From Saccopteryx bilineata (taxonomy: Eukaryota; Chordata; Mammalia; Chiroptera; Emballonuridae), in contig NC_089501.1 of the NCBI RefSeq assembly GCF_036850765.1, positions 16,096,997 to 16,160,996 on the forward strand: 64,000 nucleotides of DNA, read 5' to 3'. Under the pieces are notes generated by a model. The model saw only the letters and a program-made list of their open reading frames with translations. It ran no database searches and was not told the DNA's origin. This document shows, piece after piece, positions 48,523 to 58,289 of this stretch; position 1 is the first letter of the stretch; each line of letters begins with the position of its first letter. Position numbers and translations under genes: made by a program.

Positions 48523-48871
48523 CTGACCAGGTGGTCGCACAGGGGATAGAGCATTGGAATGGGACTCAGAGGACCCATATTTGAAACCCTGAGGTCCCCT
48601 GCTTGAACGTGCACTCATCTGGTTTGAGCAAGGCTCACCAGCTTGAGCCCAAGGTTGCTGGTTTGAGCAAGGGGTCACTCGGTCTGCTGTAGCTCCCCGG
48701 TAAAGGCACATATGAGAAAGCAATCAATGAACAACTAAGGAGCCACAATGAAGAATTAATGTTTCTCATTGCTCTCCCTTCCTATCTGTCTGTTTCTATC
48801 TGTCCCTCTGTCTCTCTCTCTGTCACACACACGCACACACATACACACAAAAAACCAAAACCAAAAAAAAC
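48523..48871 (+). mobile_element. tRNA-derived SINE (second type)
   Basis: Head GACCAGGTGGTCGCACAGGG, the body with AGCAATCAATGAACAACTAA, and a CA/A-rich tail. CAGAGGGAGA flanks it (48513-48522, 48872-48881). Confidence 0.93.
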
Positions 48872-48881
48872 CAGAGGGAGA

Positions 48882-49760
48882 GCTAGTTTGTGGCACTGGT
48901 TTTGAGTGGGAGTCTCCTCTGTGAGTGTTAAGGGAATTGATGGATAATTATCTAGCCTGTGAAAAGATGCTACTACTAAGGCACTTTTGAATCCACACAT
49001 ATTCGGGTACAGCTCAGCACACAGTCATATCACTGTTGCAAGCTGTGACTGTTCATGGACTAAAGGATGCAAAAGGCTGCTTCTCTTCACATGTGGATTA
49101 GTAGCTCTGACCAGTTGGTAAAGCTTTGCAAAGAGAGGACCTGCAAATCTAGAGTAGAGAGAATGGAAGAAGTCAGTTTGAATAATAAAGTGATCTTTCA
49201 GAGGTTAAGCTGAGGGTGGTGGGACAGGAAGCAGGGGAGGGTCCTCATTCTGGGTAGGAGCAGGCTGGGGACTAGTGGAGTCAATCATACGTGGCAGTAG
49301 AAAAATGAAGAGAGTGGTACTTTTCATTCACTAAAACACGTTTTTTAACATGTCATGGATTGAGATTTTCATTTTCTGTCTCTTATTAATGTCTTTCCTT
49401 CATATTTAACACGACTATACAATAATAAAAATCTAAAGCAGAAAGCAAAATCCAACAATTATAGTACCAGCAATGTCTTTGAAATTTTGTATCATTTTTT
49501 ATACTCAGTGAAGACAAAGGAATTACCAGTTATGATTATTCTTGAAACATATATTTAGCTATTGTTCTCTGAGTCAGAGTTTTAAAAACAGGTACAAAAG
49601 TGGATGGATGCACATATACACACACCCTACAGAAAAACATACCCTGTATCTCTGTCTGTGAAAGTTAGCATTTGATTCTGACTAATTTTGGTCTCTTTAG
49701 AAAAGTTTGTTTCCTAAAACTCATTCATACAGAAAAAGGTATCTCTTATTAGAGAGATTT
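48882..49760. other. unassigned sequence
   Basis: No gene or repeat family recognised. Confidence 0.4.
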
Positions 49761-49775
49761 GATAGCACTAATTTT

Positions 49776-49988
49776 ATTTTATTTTATTTTTAAGATTTTT
49801 TTTAAATTTTTTTATTTATTCATTTTAGAGAGGAGAGGGAGAGACAGAGAGAAAGAGAGAGAGAAGGGGGGAGGAGCTGGAAGCATCAATTCCCATATGT
49901 GCCTTGACCAGGCAAGCCCAGGGTTTCAAACCAGCGACCTCAGCATTTCCAGGTCGACACTTTCTCCACTGCGCCACCACAGGTCAGT
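49776..49988 (-). mobile_element. VES-like SINE
   Basis: The complement head ACCTGTGGTGGCGCAGTGGA and GTCGCTGGTTTGAAACCCTG are typical of bat VES SINEs from memory. GATAGCACTAATTTT (49761-49775) and GATAGCCCTAATTTT (49989-50003) flank it. Confidence 0.93.
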
Positions 49989-50003
49989 GATAGCCCTAAT
50001 TTT

Positions 50004-50407
50004 TTTTTTTTTTTTTTTTTTTTTCATTTTTTTTTTCTGAAGCTGGAAACAGGGAGAGACAGTCAGACTCCCGCATGCGCCCGACCGGGATCCACCCGGC
50101 ACGCCCACCAGGGGGCGACGCTCTGCCCACCAGGGGGCGATGCTCTGCCCATCCTGGGCGTCGCCATGTTGCGACCAGAGCCACTCTAGCGCCTGGGGCA
50201 GAGGCCACAGAGCCATCCCCAGCGCCCGGGCCATCTTTGCTCCAATGGAGCCTTGGCTGCGGGAGGGGAAGAGAGAGACAGAGAGGAAAGCGTGGCGGAG
50301 GGGTGGAGAAGCAAATGGGCGCTTCTCCTGTGTGCCCTGGCCGGGAATCGAACCCGGGTCCTCCTCACGCTAGGCCGACGCTCTACCGCTGAGCCAACCG
50401 GCCAGGG
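50004..50407 (-). mobile_element. Rhin-1-like SINE inserted beside a VES SINE
   Basis: Near-consensus copy with a long T run at 50001-50024. The flanking duplicate CAGTGATAGCCCTAATTTT is at 49985-50003 and 50408-50426. It reused the right-hand duplication of the VES copy. Confidence 0.96.
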
Positions 50408-50426
50408 CAGTGATAGCCCTAATTTT

Positions 50427-50801
50427 AGTGTGACATTCCTCTTAGGGCATTGATCCTACGTGTTGAAATTGGCACCAGAAGCCAACTCTGTACTGTAGCA
50501 TTAGCCCATTTTTTCTTTTTAATTGGTTTGGTTGCTAACATTAAGGCCAGGATTGTCTAGTTTCATTCTAAATATTTGGTGCTTATCGAGGCAGTAAGAA
50601 AGGTAGGAGTCCTCTGTGGCTCATTTGTGAGGTTTCTGATGAAGCAGGATCAAAGCTTAAAGGTAGACATAACTGTTTTCTGAAGTGAACTCACCTTGAG
50701 AGGTGTGCCAAATACATGTTTGCACATGGATGGGAATTGAAGGGAATGTGTACTCTGGATATCTGAAGTTCTCTGAAGATTGTGTACACATTTTTTTTGG
50801 T

Positions 50802-50841
<40 letters not shown>

Positions 50842-50859
50842 TTAGTAGTGATAATGTGT
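50427..50859. repeat. short unassigned stretch with a (GA)n repeat
   Basis: A pure GA run lies at 50807-50838. The rest shows no gene. Confidence 0.6.
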
Positions 50860-51180
50860 TTTTTCTTCTTTTTTTTAAGTGAGAGGAGCAGAGATAGTAA
50901 GACAGACTCCTGCATATGCCCCAACTGGGATTCACCCAGCAATCCTTGTTTGGGACCAGTGCTCAAATATCAAGCTATTTTTAGTGCCTGAGGCTGACGG
51001 GACTCAGTGCCTGCATCACAGTTGAACCAATTAAGCCCCTGGATGCTGGAGGGGAAAAGGTAGAGAAGGGGGAGAGAAGGAGAAGCAGATGGTCACTTCT
51101 CTGTGCCCTGACCTGGAATTGAACCCAGGACATCCATATGCCAGGGTAATGCTCTATCAGTTGATCCATCAGCTAGGGCC
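50860..51180 (-). mobile_element. tRNA-derived SINE, older subtype
   Basis: Complement head GGCCCTAGCTGATGGATCAA and an A-rich tail at 50860-50877. TAGTGATAATGT before and TAGTGGCAATGT after may be a decayed target duplication. Confidence 0.87.
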
Positions 51181-53389
51181 AATAGTGGCAATGTTAAAAA
51201 CTAAAAAGGAGAGTTATTTTATTTAATAAAAGTATCCCCCCAAAAGATTTTGGGGAATGTACAAAGTTGCACACACATAAAACTCTGTTTCCATCTGTTA
51301 AAGAAAAATAACATCCTTGACTTGCTCTGACTCTATCTTCAGAAGAGGAGGAGCTATATTAACCTTGATGTCTTTCTGATGGCTGGTCCTCCAGTGCCCA
51401 CCTCTTTAGTTTGGCCAAGTGCTTGCAGTAATATGAATCTGTTCGAAAGCTTAGTGAAACAGTGTTTTTTTTATTTTTTTCCAGAGGAAATGCAGTTAAA
51501 ATATGTATTGTTTGGTTCTGCTGTGTTTGTTTTTAGTATAAACATTCTTTCATGTACAGTAGGTGTCTTCTTGGTAAGCAAAGCTTTCTAACATGTGAAC
51601 TGTCTTGATCTTTGGCCAGCTGTTCTGTTTACCTTGTGAGTGGTGAGTGTGCCAGGAGCTGCAAATGAACCAAAGCTGGGACTGGTCCCTGGTGGTGGGA
51701 GTACCAGCATCCCGCCTTCTATGTGATCCTTTTCACAGCACAATTCTTTTCCCTTAGAATAATTATATCCACTGATCCTTAAGCATACAGTTAAGTTACC
51801 AGTTAATGCACTAAATTGAAAAAGAAAAAGGATAGACACAGTAGAAGAAAGAAGGTAATTTTCCTGTTTTGAGAACCTCCTGTCCTGTGGTCAAATATTT
51901 TCATTTGTGCAGAGAGTAAAGTATCTTTCTTTCCTGAAATGTAAAAACCTGGTCAACTAGAAGAGTAAACAGTGGTGTCCTGCAGTAGGGTCTGTTTTTA
52001 GCTTCAAATGAAGCTAAGTTGGTTTTACCACATGTAAGAGTTCTTTTTACTTTTTTAAATCAAGTCTTTTTACTGCTCTTTGTACAAATTAGATAGCTTG
52101 TCAAGAGAGTAATAACAGGATATGCTTGCTTTAAACAAAATGGACCCCAAGGGATAGTCATATATGAAGATAACATTACCTCCACATTTCTCACCTGACC
52201 TTAAGTGACACATTCACTGGGCATTTAGTAGAAGAATTTTCTAGGCTGTTCAACAACTGGTTGATTTGATGTATTAGGAATGATAATTTAGTTCTTCATC
52301 TCAGTTCTGAACTTTTTTTGTTTAGCTCAGTAAGCTGGTTCCATTTTGTTTTCTTTTCTTACTCAACTGAGAAAATAGATTTGGAAAATTACTTGGTACT
52401 CTGGGCTATTTCAAAAATCAACAAAGAGAATTTTGTTTTCCTTTCTCATAAATGAAATATAAAATTTAGAAAGCAGAAGACTGATAACTGAATATGACCA
52501 TAATTAATTAAAATATTCAGAACTGAGATTAAAATGTAGCTAAAGAGAAAAATTCTACAGATGCTTCAAATCTTTAAGGCTTTTGAATTAGCTGATTCTC
52601 CAGCAAATTTTTGTTACTGACAAAAGGAACTTATATGGTATTCTTTGCAAGGTTTGAAAATTTATTGAATTGCTACTAAAAGCTTCCAGAAGGTAAGGGA
52701 AACTTCCCAGAGGCAGTTAAGCTGCATTTGCTACTTAAATTTTCTAAAATTTTTCCATGTTTGATAGTGTTTCAAATGAAACTAAGGAAAACAAAATGTT
52801 AAAATAGACAATCATGGTCTTGCCTAGAATTAGTGCATGCTTGCAGAGTTTGAGAATAGCAGTTGAATATAGATGTCTCAGAATGTGGCTTATCTGCCAA
52901 ATGACAGATGGTCCAAAGCCAGAAGAGAAAGGCTCAAGAAGATAGAGTTGAGGGTAAGGCTGATTCTCGAAAGAGCTGAACAGCTGCTTAGTGGTTATGT
53001 TAACAGTTATCATTAGTACAGCCTCTTTTTCATTCTGCCACATTAATTTGTTATTGTTTTACTTTTGTGATGACTCAACTAGGTTCTTTATTTGAAAGAA
53101 TGATATCTGCATAAAGGTTCCCTGAGTGAAAATATTCTGAACAAATTAGACAGAACTAAATAGTTTCTTAGAGGGACACTGATGCTCTGTATCACATATT
53201 AGGTAGAAAATTTGAGAAGTTGATATTTGTTGTCCATAATACTGTTGAGGTATATCATCATGTTTTGCTATTAGAATTCAATTAAAAGGGGCTCCAGAGA
53301 GGCAAGTAAGACAAAAAAACTTCATCATGTGGAGCTCATGAGTTGTCAATATGACATCTTAAATTACTAAGTACTTATTTATTTGTTTG
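51181..53389. other. unassigned sequence
   Basis: No gene or repeat family recognised. Longest frames (51379-51591, 52744-53043 minus) lack domains and splice context. Confidence 0.4.
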
Positions 53390-53618
53390 TATTAGGTCAA
53401 CTTTTTTTACTTAAATGATAAAATACACCTTTTAAGTGTATTAATGGGCTTTGGCAAATGTAAATTCCTGTGTAAATGCCATGACAATCAAGTTATAGAA
53501 CATGGCAATCATCTTCATTTCCTTATGTCTCTTTCCACTCAATCCAGCTCACCTTGGCCTTGGTTACTACCGATCTGTTTCTTAGATATTATTAGATTTG
53601 TCATTTTTAGAGTTTCTT

Positions 53619-53975
53619 TTTTTTTTTTTTTTTTTTGTATTTTTCTAAAGCTGGAAACAGGGAGAGACAGTCAGACAGACTCCCACATGTGCCCGACTGG
53701 GATCCACCCGGCATGCCCACCAGGGGGCGATGCTCTGCCCCTCCGGGGCGTTGCTCTGTTGCGACCAGAGCCACTCTAGCGCCTGGGGCAGAGGCCAAGG
53801 AGCCATCCCCAGTGCCTGGGCCATCTTTACTCCAATGGAGCCTTAGAGAGACAGAGAGGAAGGGGGGGGTGGAGAAGCAAATGGGCGCTTCTCCTATGTG
53901 CCCTGGCCGGGAATCGAACCCGGGTCCCCCGCATGCCAGGCCGACGCTCTATTGCTGAGCCAACCGGCCAGGGCC
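53619..53975 (-). mobile_element. Rhin-1-like SINE
   Basis: Near-consensus minus-strand copy with an internal deletion in the purine-rich part near 53846. TAGAGTTTCTT flanks it (53608-53618, 53976-53986). Confidence 0.95.
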
Positions 53976-54264
53976 TAGAGTTTCTTATTAAATGGACTCA
54001 CACAGTATATATGCTTTTGTTTGGAGTACCATTTGGTTAGTGGAGTGCTTTTAATATACAAGTTATTTTATTTCAATAGTTTATTTATTTTTATTGATGA
54101 CAAGTATTCTGTGGTATAAATATGCTACAATTTACCTATTGTAGGGCATTTTAGTTGGTTTGGCATTCTGAATAAAGTGGTTTGAGTGTTTGTCTATAAG
54201 CTTTTGTATGGGCATATGCTTTCATTTCTATTAGATGAATACCTAGGAGTGGAATTGTTCTTTT

Positions 54265-54410
54265 TTTTTTTTTTCCACTGTGTGACCCACTTCATTGCCT
54301 GCAGCCTATGGGCAGAGGCCAGGCAATGGTTCAGGGCCATAGTTTGCTCTGGCATGGGGCACTATGAGAGACCCAGGGGACAGGCCTGTCATAAATCCAA
54401 ACCTATGCAT
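54265..54410 (-). mobile_element. unidentified retroposed RNA copy
   Basis: A T run (A tail of a minus-strand insert) followed by about 135 bp of sequence not found elsewhere in the window. GGAATTGTTCTTTT occurs at 54251-54264 and 54411-54424. This is the signature of L1-driven insertion of a polyadenylated RNA. The source is not recognised; a 5'-truncated processed pseudogene is most likely. Confidence 0.83.
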
Positions 54411-54852
54411 GGAATTGTTCTTTTATATGGTAAATGTTTTCTGAAGAGACTCTATCACATTTCCATAAGCAAGATATGAGCTTTCCAATTGTTCCACACC
54501 CTTGCCAAGACTTGGCGTTGTTAGTTTTTTGTTTATTTGTTTTGAGTTTGCCATTGTAATGACAATGTAGTGTAATCTTATGGCAGTATCATTTCTGTGG
54601 GAGGCTTTCCCTAAGGCCCTGGCAGGATTAGGTGGCTCTGACTGCACTGTTCATTCAGTAAAGACTATGAATAGATAGTAATAATATATCTTTAAGACAG
54701 TGGGTTAGTGCTGTGAATAGGACCTCATAAAAGGAGCACTTTCAGGTGGGAAGTATGTATTTATTATTCTTTACAATGTTAAACTTTCTAATTATACCTG
54801 GATATATTCCATGCACTGCATTCCACATGTTAAAGTCGGAAAAAGGATTCTT

Positions 54853-55387
54853 TTTTTTTTTTATAAATAAAATTTTATTTTAATGGGGTGATATCAATAA
54901 ATCAGGGTACATATATTCAAAGAAAACATGTCCAGGTTATCTTGTCATTCAATTATGTTGCATACCCATCACCCAAAGTCAGATTGTCCTCTGTCACCTT
55001 CTATCTAGTTCTCTTTGTGCCCCTCCCCCACCCTCTCCCCCTATCCCTCCTTCCTTCCCCCTGCCCCCCCCCCCCCCGTAACCACCACACTCTTGTCCAT
55101 GTCTCTTAGTCTCGTTTTTATGTCCCACCAATGTATGGAATCCTGCAGTTCTTGTTTTTTTTTCTGATTTACTTATTTCACTCCGTATAATGTTATCAAG
55201 ATCCCACCATTTTGTTGTAAGTGATCTAATGTCATCATTTCTTATGGCTGAATAGTATACCATGGTGTATATGTGCCACATCTTCTTTATCTAGTCTTCT
55301 ATTTTTTTTTTTTTTACAGTGATTAAAGCCTTTAAGCAAACTCTTGGCCAATACAGCAAGAATCCATAAAAGAGTAGTGTCCAGCAA
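54853..55387 (-). mobile_element. chimeric L1 insertion: L1 3' end fused to another polyadenylated RNA
   Basis: GGAAAAAGGATTCTT flanks the whole unit (54838-54852 and 55388-55402). The part 54853-55297 is the complement of the L1 3' end, including the ORF2 tail and the G-rich 3' UTR (a C15 run at about 55064-55078 on this strand). It is followed by a T run at 55301-55314 and then about 70 bp of unrelated sequence. On the minus strand this reads: foreign RNA, its poly(A), L1 3' end, poly(A). One duplication around both parts indicates a single event. Confidence 0.88.
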
Positions 55388-55477
55388 GGAAAAAGGATTC
55401 TTAATGGTTTTGAGTAACCTATAATGAAGGCAAGTGGGTAAAATGAACAGAAACCCTTGGGGACAGCAGAAGACCAC

Positions 55478-56119
55478 TGTTGGGCAGATAAAATATATTA
55501 TGCTCACTTCGTTAAAGATGGTGCTGCGCACATGGAAGCTGTCACCCAGGTGATATTAATGTGTGTTGGGGGTGGGCTGTGGGCAGGCAGGATCCTTGTA
55601 GCCCGGGGCTTGGTTTTAGGACTAAGCCTTTCCCACCCTTTTTGATGTGGGGTGGTGCAATCCTATCATGCCCCAGATAAGTGACTGTATTAGAGACTTC
55701 CCTATTTTGTATATTGGATTAAAGGTTTTGATTTCTACACTATAAAGTGGGGGAAGAATGGGAGCTTGCTCTTGGTTCCTGAAATTATCATTAGAAGAGA
55801 GAGCAGAGAGGATAGCAGAAAAGGCCACGTGGAGGAGGCTAGGAAGCAGCCAAGATGGTGGAGTGTTGAGTGAGAAGCCAGTTTGTGCAGAGTTTGTGCA
55901 GGGAGAAAGAAGGAGATGGGGAACAGAGGTGAATAATTCTGGTGAGCTAGAAACCTTTGATTCTAGGAAACTTGGATAAGTCAGTAGGGTGCAAGCTAGG
56001 ATTAAAGATGATGGCCCATCAGTTTTTGGCTCTGTTGTTTCTTTACCGACTGTCCGAATCCAATGAGAACCTGCATGGGCCGGGCGGCTGTGATAGTGGC
56101 CCTGGCTACTGGGTTTACA
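55478..56119 (+). mobile_element. solo LTR of the 31-kb ERV family
   Basis: TGTTGGGCAG to GGGTTTACA with ACCAC on both sides (55473-55477, 56120-56124). A segment after AAGTCAGTAGG at about 55987 is deleted relative to 34079. Confidence 0.95.
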
Positions 56120-56153
56120 ACCACATGCCAAGAAAGTCATTGGTTAGGGGTGG

Positions 56154-56834
56154 TGTAAAGCTAGAAGGCATGGCCAGAGCCACCATCAGAGCAGCCCAGC
56201 CCATGCAGGTTTGCATTGGATTCGGATAGTCGGTAAAGAAACAATGGAGCCACAAACTGGTGGGCCATAGTCTTTAATTCTAGCTTGCACTCAGCGGGCA
56301 AGTAAAAATACACACTGGGTTCCAAAACCCAATCACATTCAGTGCTCACAAAGCTACTGACTTATCCGAGTTTCCTAGAATCAAAGGTTTCTAGCTCACC
56401 AGACTTATTCACCTCTGTTCCCCATCTCCTTCCTTAACCCAAATACAAACTCTACACAAACTGGCATCTCACTCAGCACTCCACCATCTTGGCTGCTTCT
56501 CCTGGCTCCTCTACGTGGCCTTTCTCTGCTCTCCTCTGCTCTCTCTTCTAATGATAATCTCAGGAACCAAGAGCCCAAGCCCCCGTTCTACCCCTATTTT
56601 ATAGTGTAGATTCAAAACCCTTAATCCAATATACAAAACAGGGAAGTCTCTAATACAAAGTCACTTCTCTGAGGCATGATTGGATTGTACCACCCTACAT
56701 CAAAAAGGGTAGAAAAGGCTTAATCCCAAAACCAAGCCCCAGGCTACAAGGATTCTCAACACACATTAATATCACCTGGGCGACGGCCTCCATCTCTAAC
56801 AAAGTGAGCATAATACATTTTTATCTGCCCAACA
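56154..56834 (-). mobile_element. solo LTR of the 31-kb ERV family, inverted to its neighbour
   Basis: The plus strand runs TGTAAAGCTAG to CTGCCCAACA. The flanks GGTGG (56149-56153) and GGTCG (56835-56839) are a 5-bp duplication with one change. It lies only 34 bp from the LTR at 55478-56119. Confidence 0.93.
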
Positions 56835-56839
56835 GGTCG

Positions 56840-57614
56840 CAAGTGTTTTTCTAGGCAAAAGGAACTCTGTCTGTCACCAGCCAAAAGGTTAAACTGTTTT
56901 ACCTTCTATTCTTCAACAGTAAATAAGTATAAAAGCTAAAGGAGCTGAGGCATAAAAACCACAAACTCAAATACCTAGAGAAGTGTGATAAAAAACATAC
57001 TTCTGTGAATGTGACCAGTATAAGACAAAGGGTAATTAAAGTGGCCACCAACTGAAAGTACCTGCTCTATCTAGAGGCATGCAAATGAATGCAAATAAAG
57101 TGAAATGAGTTATGCTAGCCAATTGACTTGTAGCATCTCCACACAGAAGCTGCAAATCTATGACCCTAGGCTATCATTTAAGGAGGGAAGAGAGTATCTG
57201 ACCACACTAAGCCAAGCACTGACTGTAATGTACTTCATGTATTTTACACAATTGAATTCTCAAAAAAACATCATGATATAAATATTACTGTTTCCCCTTT
57301 AACCAACAAGGATATGGAGGTGTAGAAAGGTTAAGCAATTTGCTAAAGTTAGAGGTATTTCCTAGAATGTACATGTGTATGTGTGTGTGTGTGCAGGGAT
57401 ACACAGTTTTTTCCCATAGTCCTTTCTATATAATCAGTTTGAGAAACTGCAAATCATTTGAAAGTAATCCACTATTCAGGGTGGCCCCGTGCCCCTAGGG
57501 GCAAACAATAGGCATGAGTACTGGAGATTCTTGGGGCATTTTGCCCACTCCACGTGTGGGAGAGGAGGTGTGGGAGAGGAGATGGGGGTGGATGTAAACA
57601 ACTGGAAGGCTCCC
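56840..57614. other. spacer with a MIR fragment
   Basis: AAGCCAAGCACTGACTGTAA, GATATGGAGGTGTAGAAAGG and TTAAGCAATTTGCTAAAGTT at 57205-57355 form a reversed MIR. The rest is unassigned. Confidence 0.6.
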
Positions 57615-58284
57615 TGTAAAGCCAGTAGCCACGGCCACCAGCACAGCAGCCGCCTGGCCCATGCAGATTCGCATAGGATTCCGACAGTCGGTAAAGAAAC
57701 AACGGAGCCACAAACTGGTGGGCCATAGTCTTTAATCCTAGCTTGCACCCAGCGGGCAAGTAAAAATACACACTGGGCTCCAAAATCCACTCACATTCAG
57801 TGCTCACAAAGCTACTGACTTATCCGAGTTTCCTCACCAGACTTATTCACCTCTGTTCCCCATCTCCTTCCTTCTACCTGCACAAACTGCACAAACTGGC
57901 CTTTCACTCAATACTACGCCATCTTGGCTGCTTTTCCTGGCCACATGGCCTCTTTCTGCTCTCCTCTCTGCTCTCTCCTCTAATCTCAGGAACCAAGAGC
58001 ACAAGCTCTCATTCTTCCCCCATTTTATATTGTAGAAATCCAAACCTTTAATCCAATATACAAAACAGGGAGGTCTCTAATACAAAGTCACTTCTCTGAG
58101 GCATGATTGGATTGTACCGCCCTACATCAAAAAGGGATGGGAAAGGCTTAATCCCAAAACCAAGCCCCAGGCTACAACAATCCTGCCTGCCCCTAACACA
58201 CATTAATATCACCTGGGCAATGGCCTCTATGTGGGCAGCGTCATCTTTAACAAAGTGAGCATAATATATTTTATCTGCCCAACA
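57615..58284 (-). mobile_element. solo LTR of the 31-kb ERV family
   Basis: TGTAAAGCCAGTAGCC to CTGCCCAACA on the plus strand, with CTCCC on both sides (57610-57614, 58285-58289). Confidence 0.95.
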
Positions 58285-58289
58285 CTCCC

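Larger units (their letters stand above)
53390..54620 (-). mobile_element. old LINE-1 3' fragment with two nested insertions
   Basis: ATATGCTTTCATTTCTATTA, ATACCTAGGAGTGGAATTG, AATTGTTCCACACCCTTGCC and CTTGGCGTTGTTAG are reversed L1 landmarks. A SINE (53619-53975) and a short retroposed sequence (54265-54410) lie inside. Confidence 0.8.

Noticed and set aside
55235..55531. 98-codon frame on the minus strand
   Set aside because: Crosses a solo LTR, a chimeric L1 junction and the L1 tail; it is not a gene.
55478..58284. A second complete provirus made by the three LTRs here
   Set aside because: Each LTR has its own 5-bp duplication and the orientations are plus, minus, minus, so these are three separate solo LTRs with no internal retroviral sequence between them.
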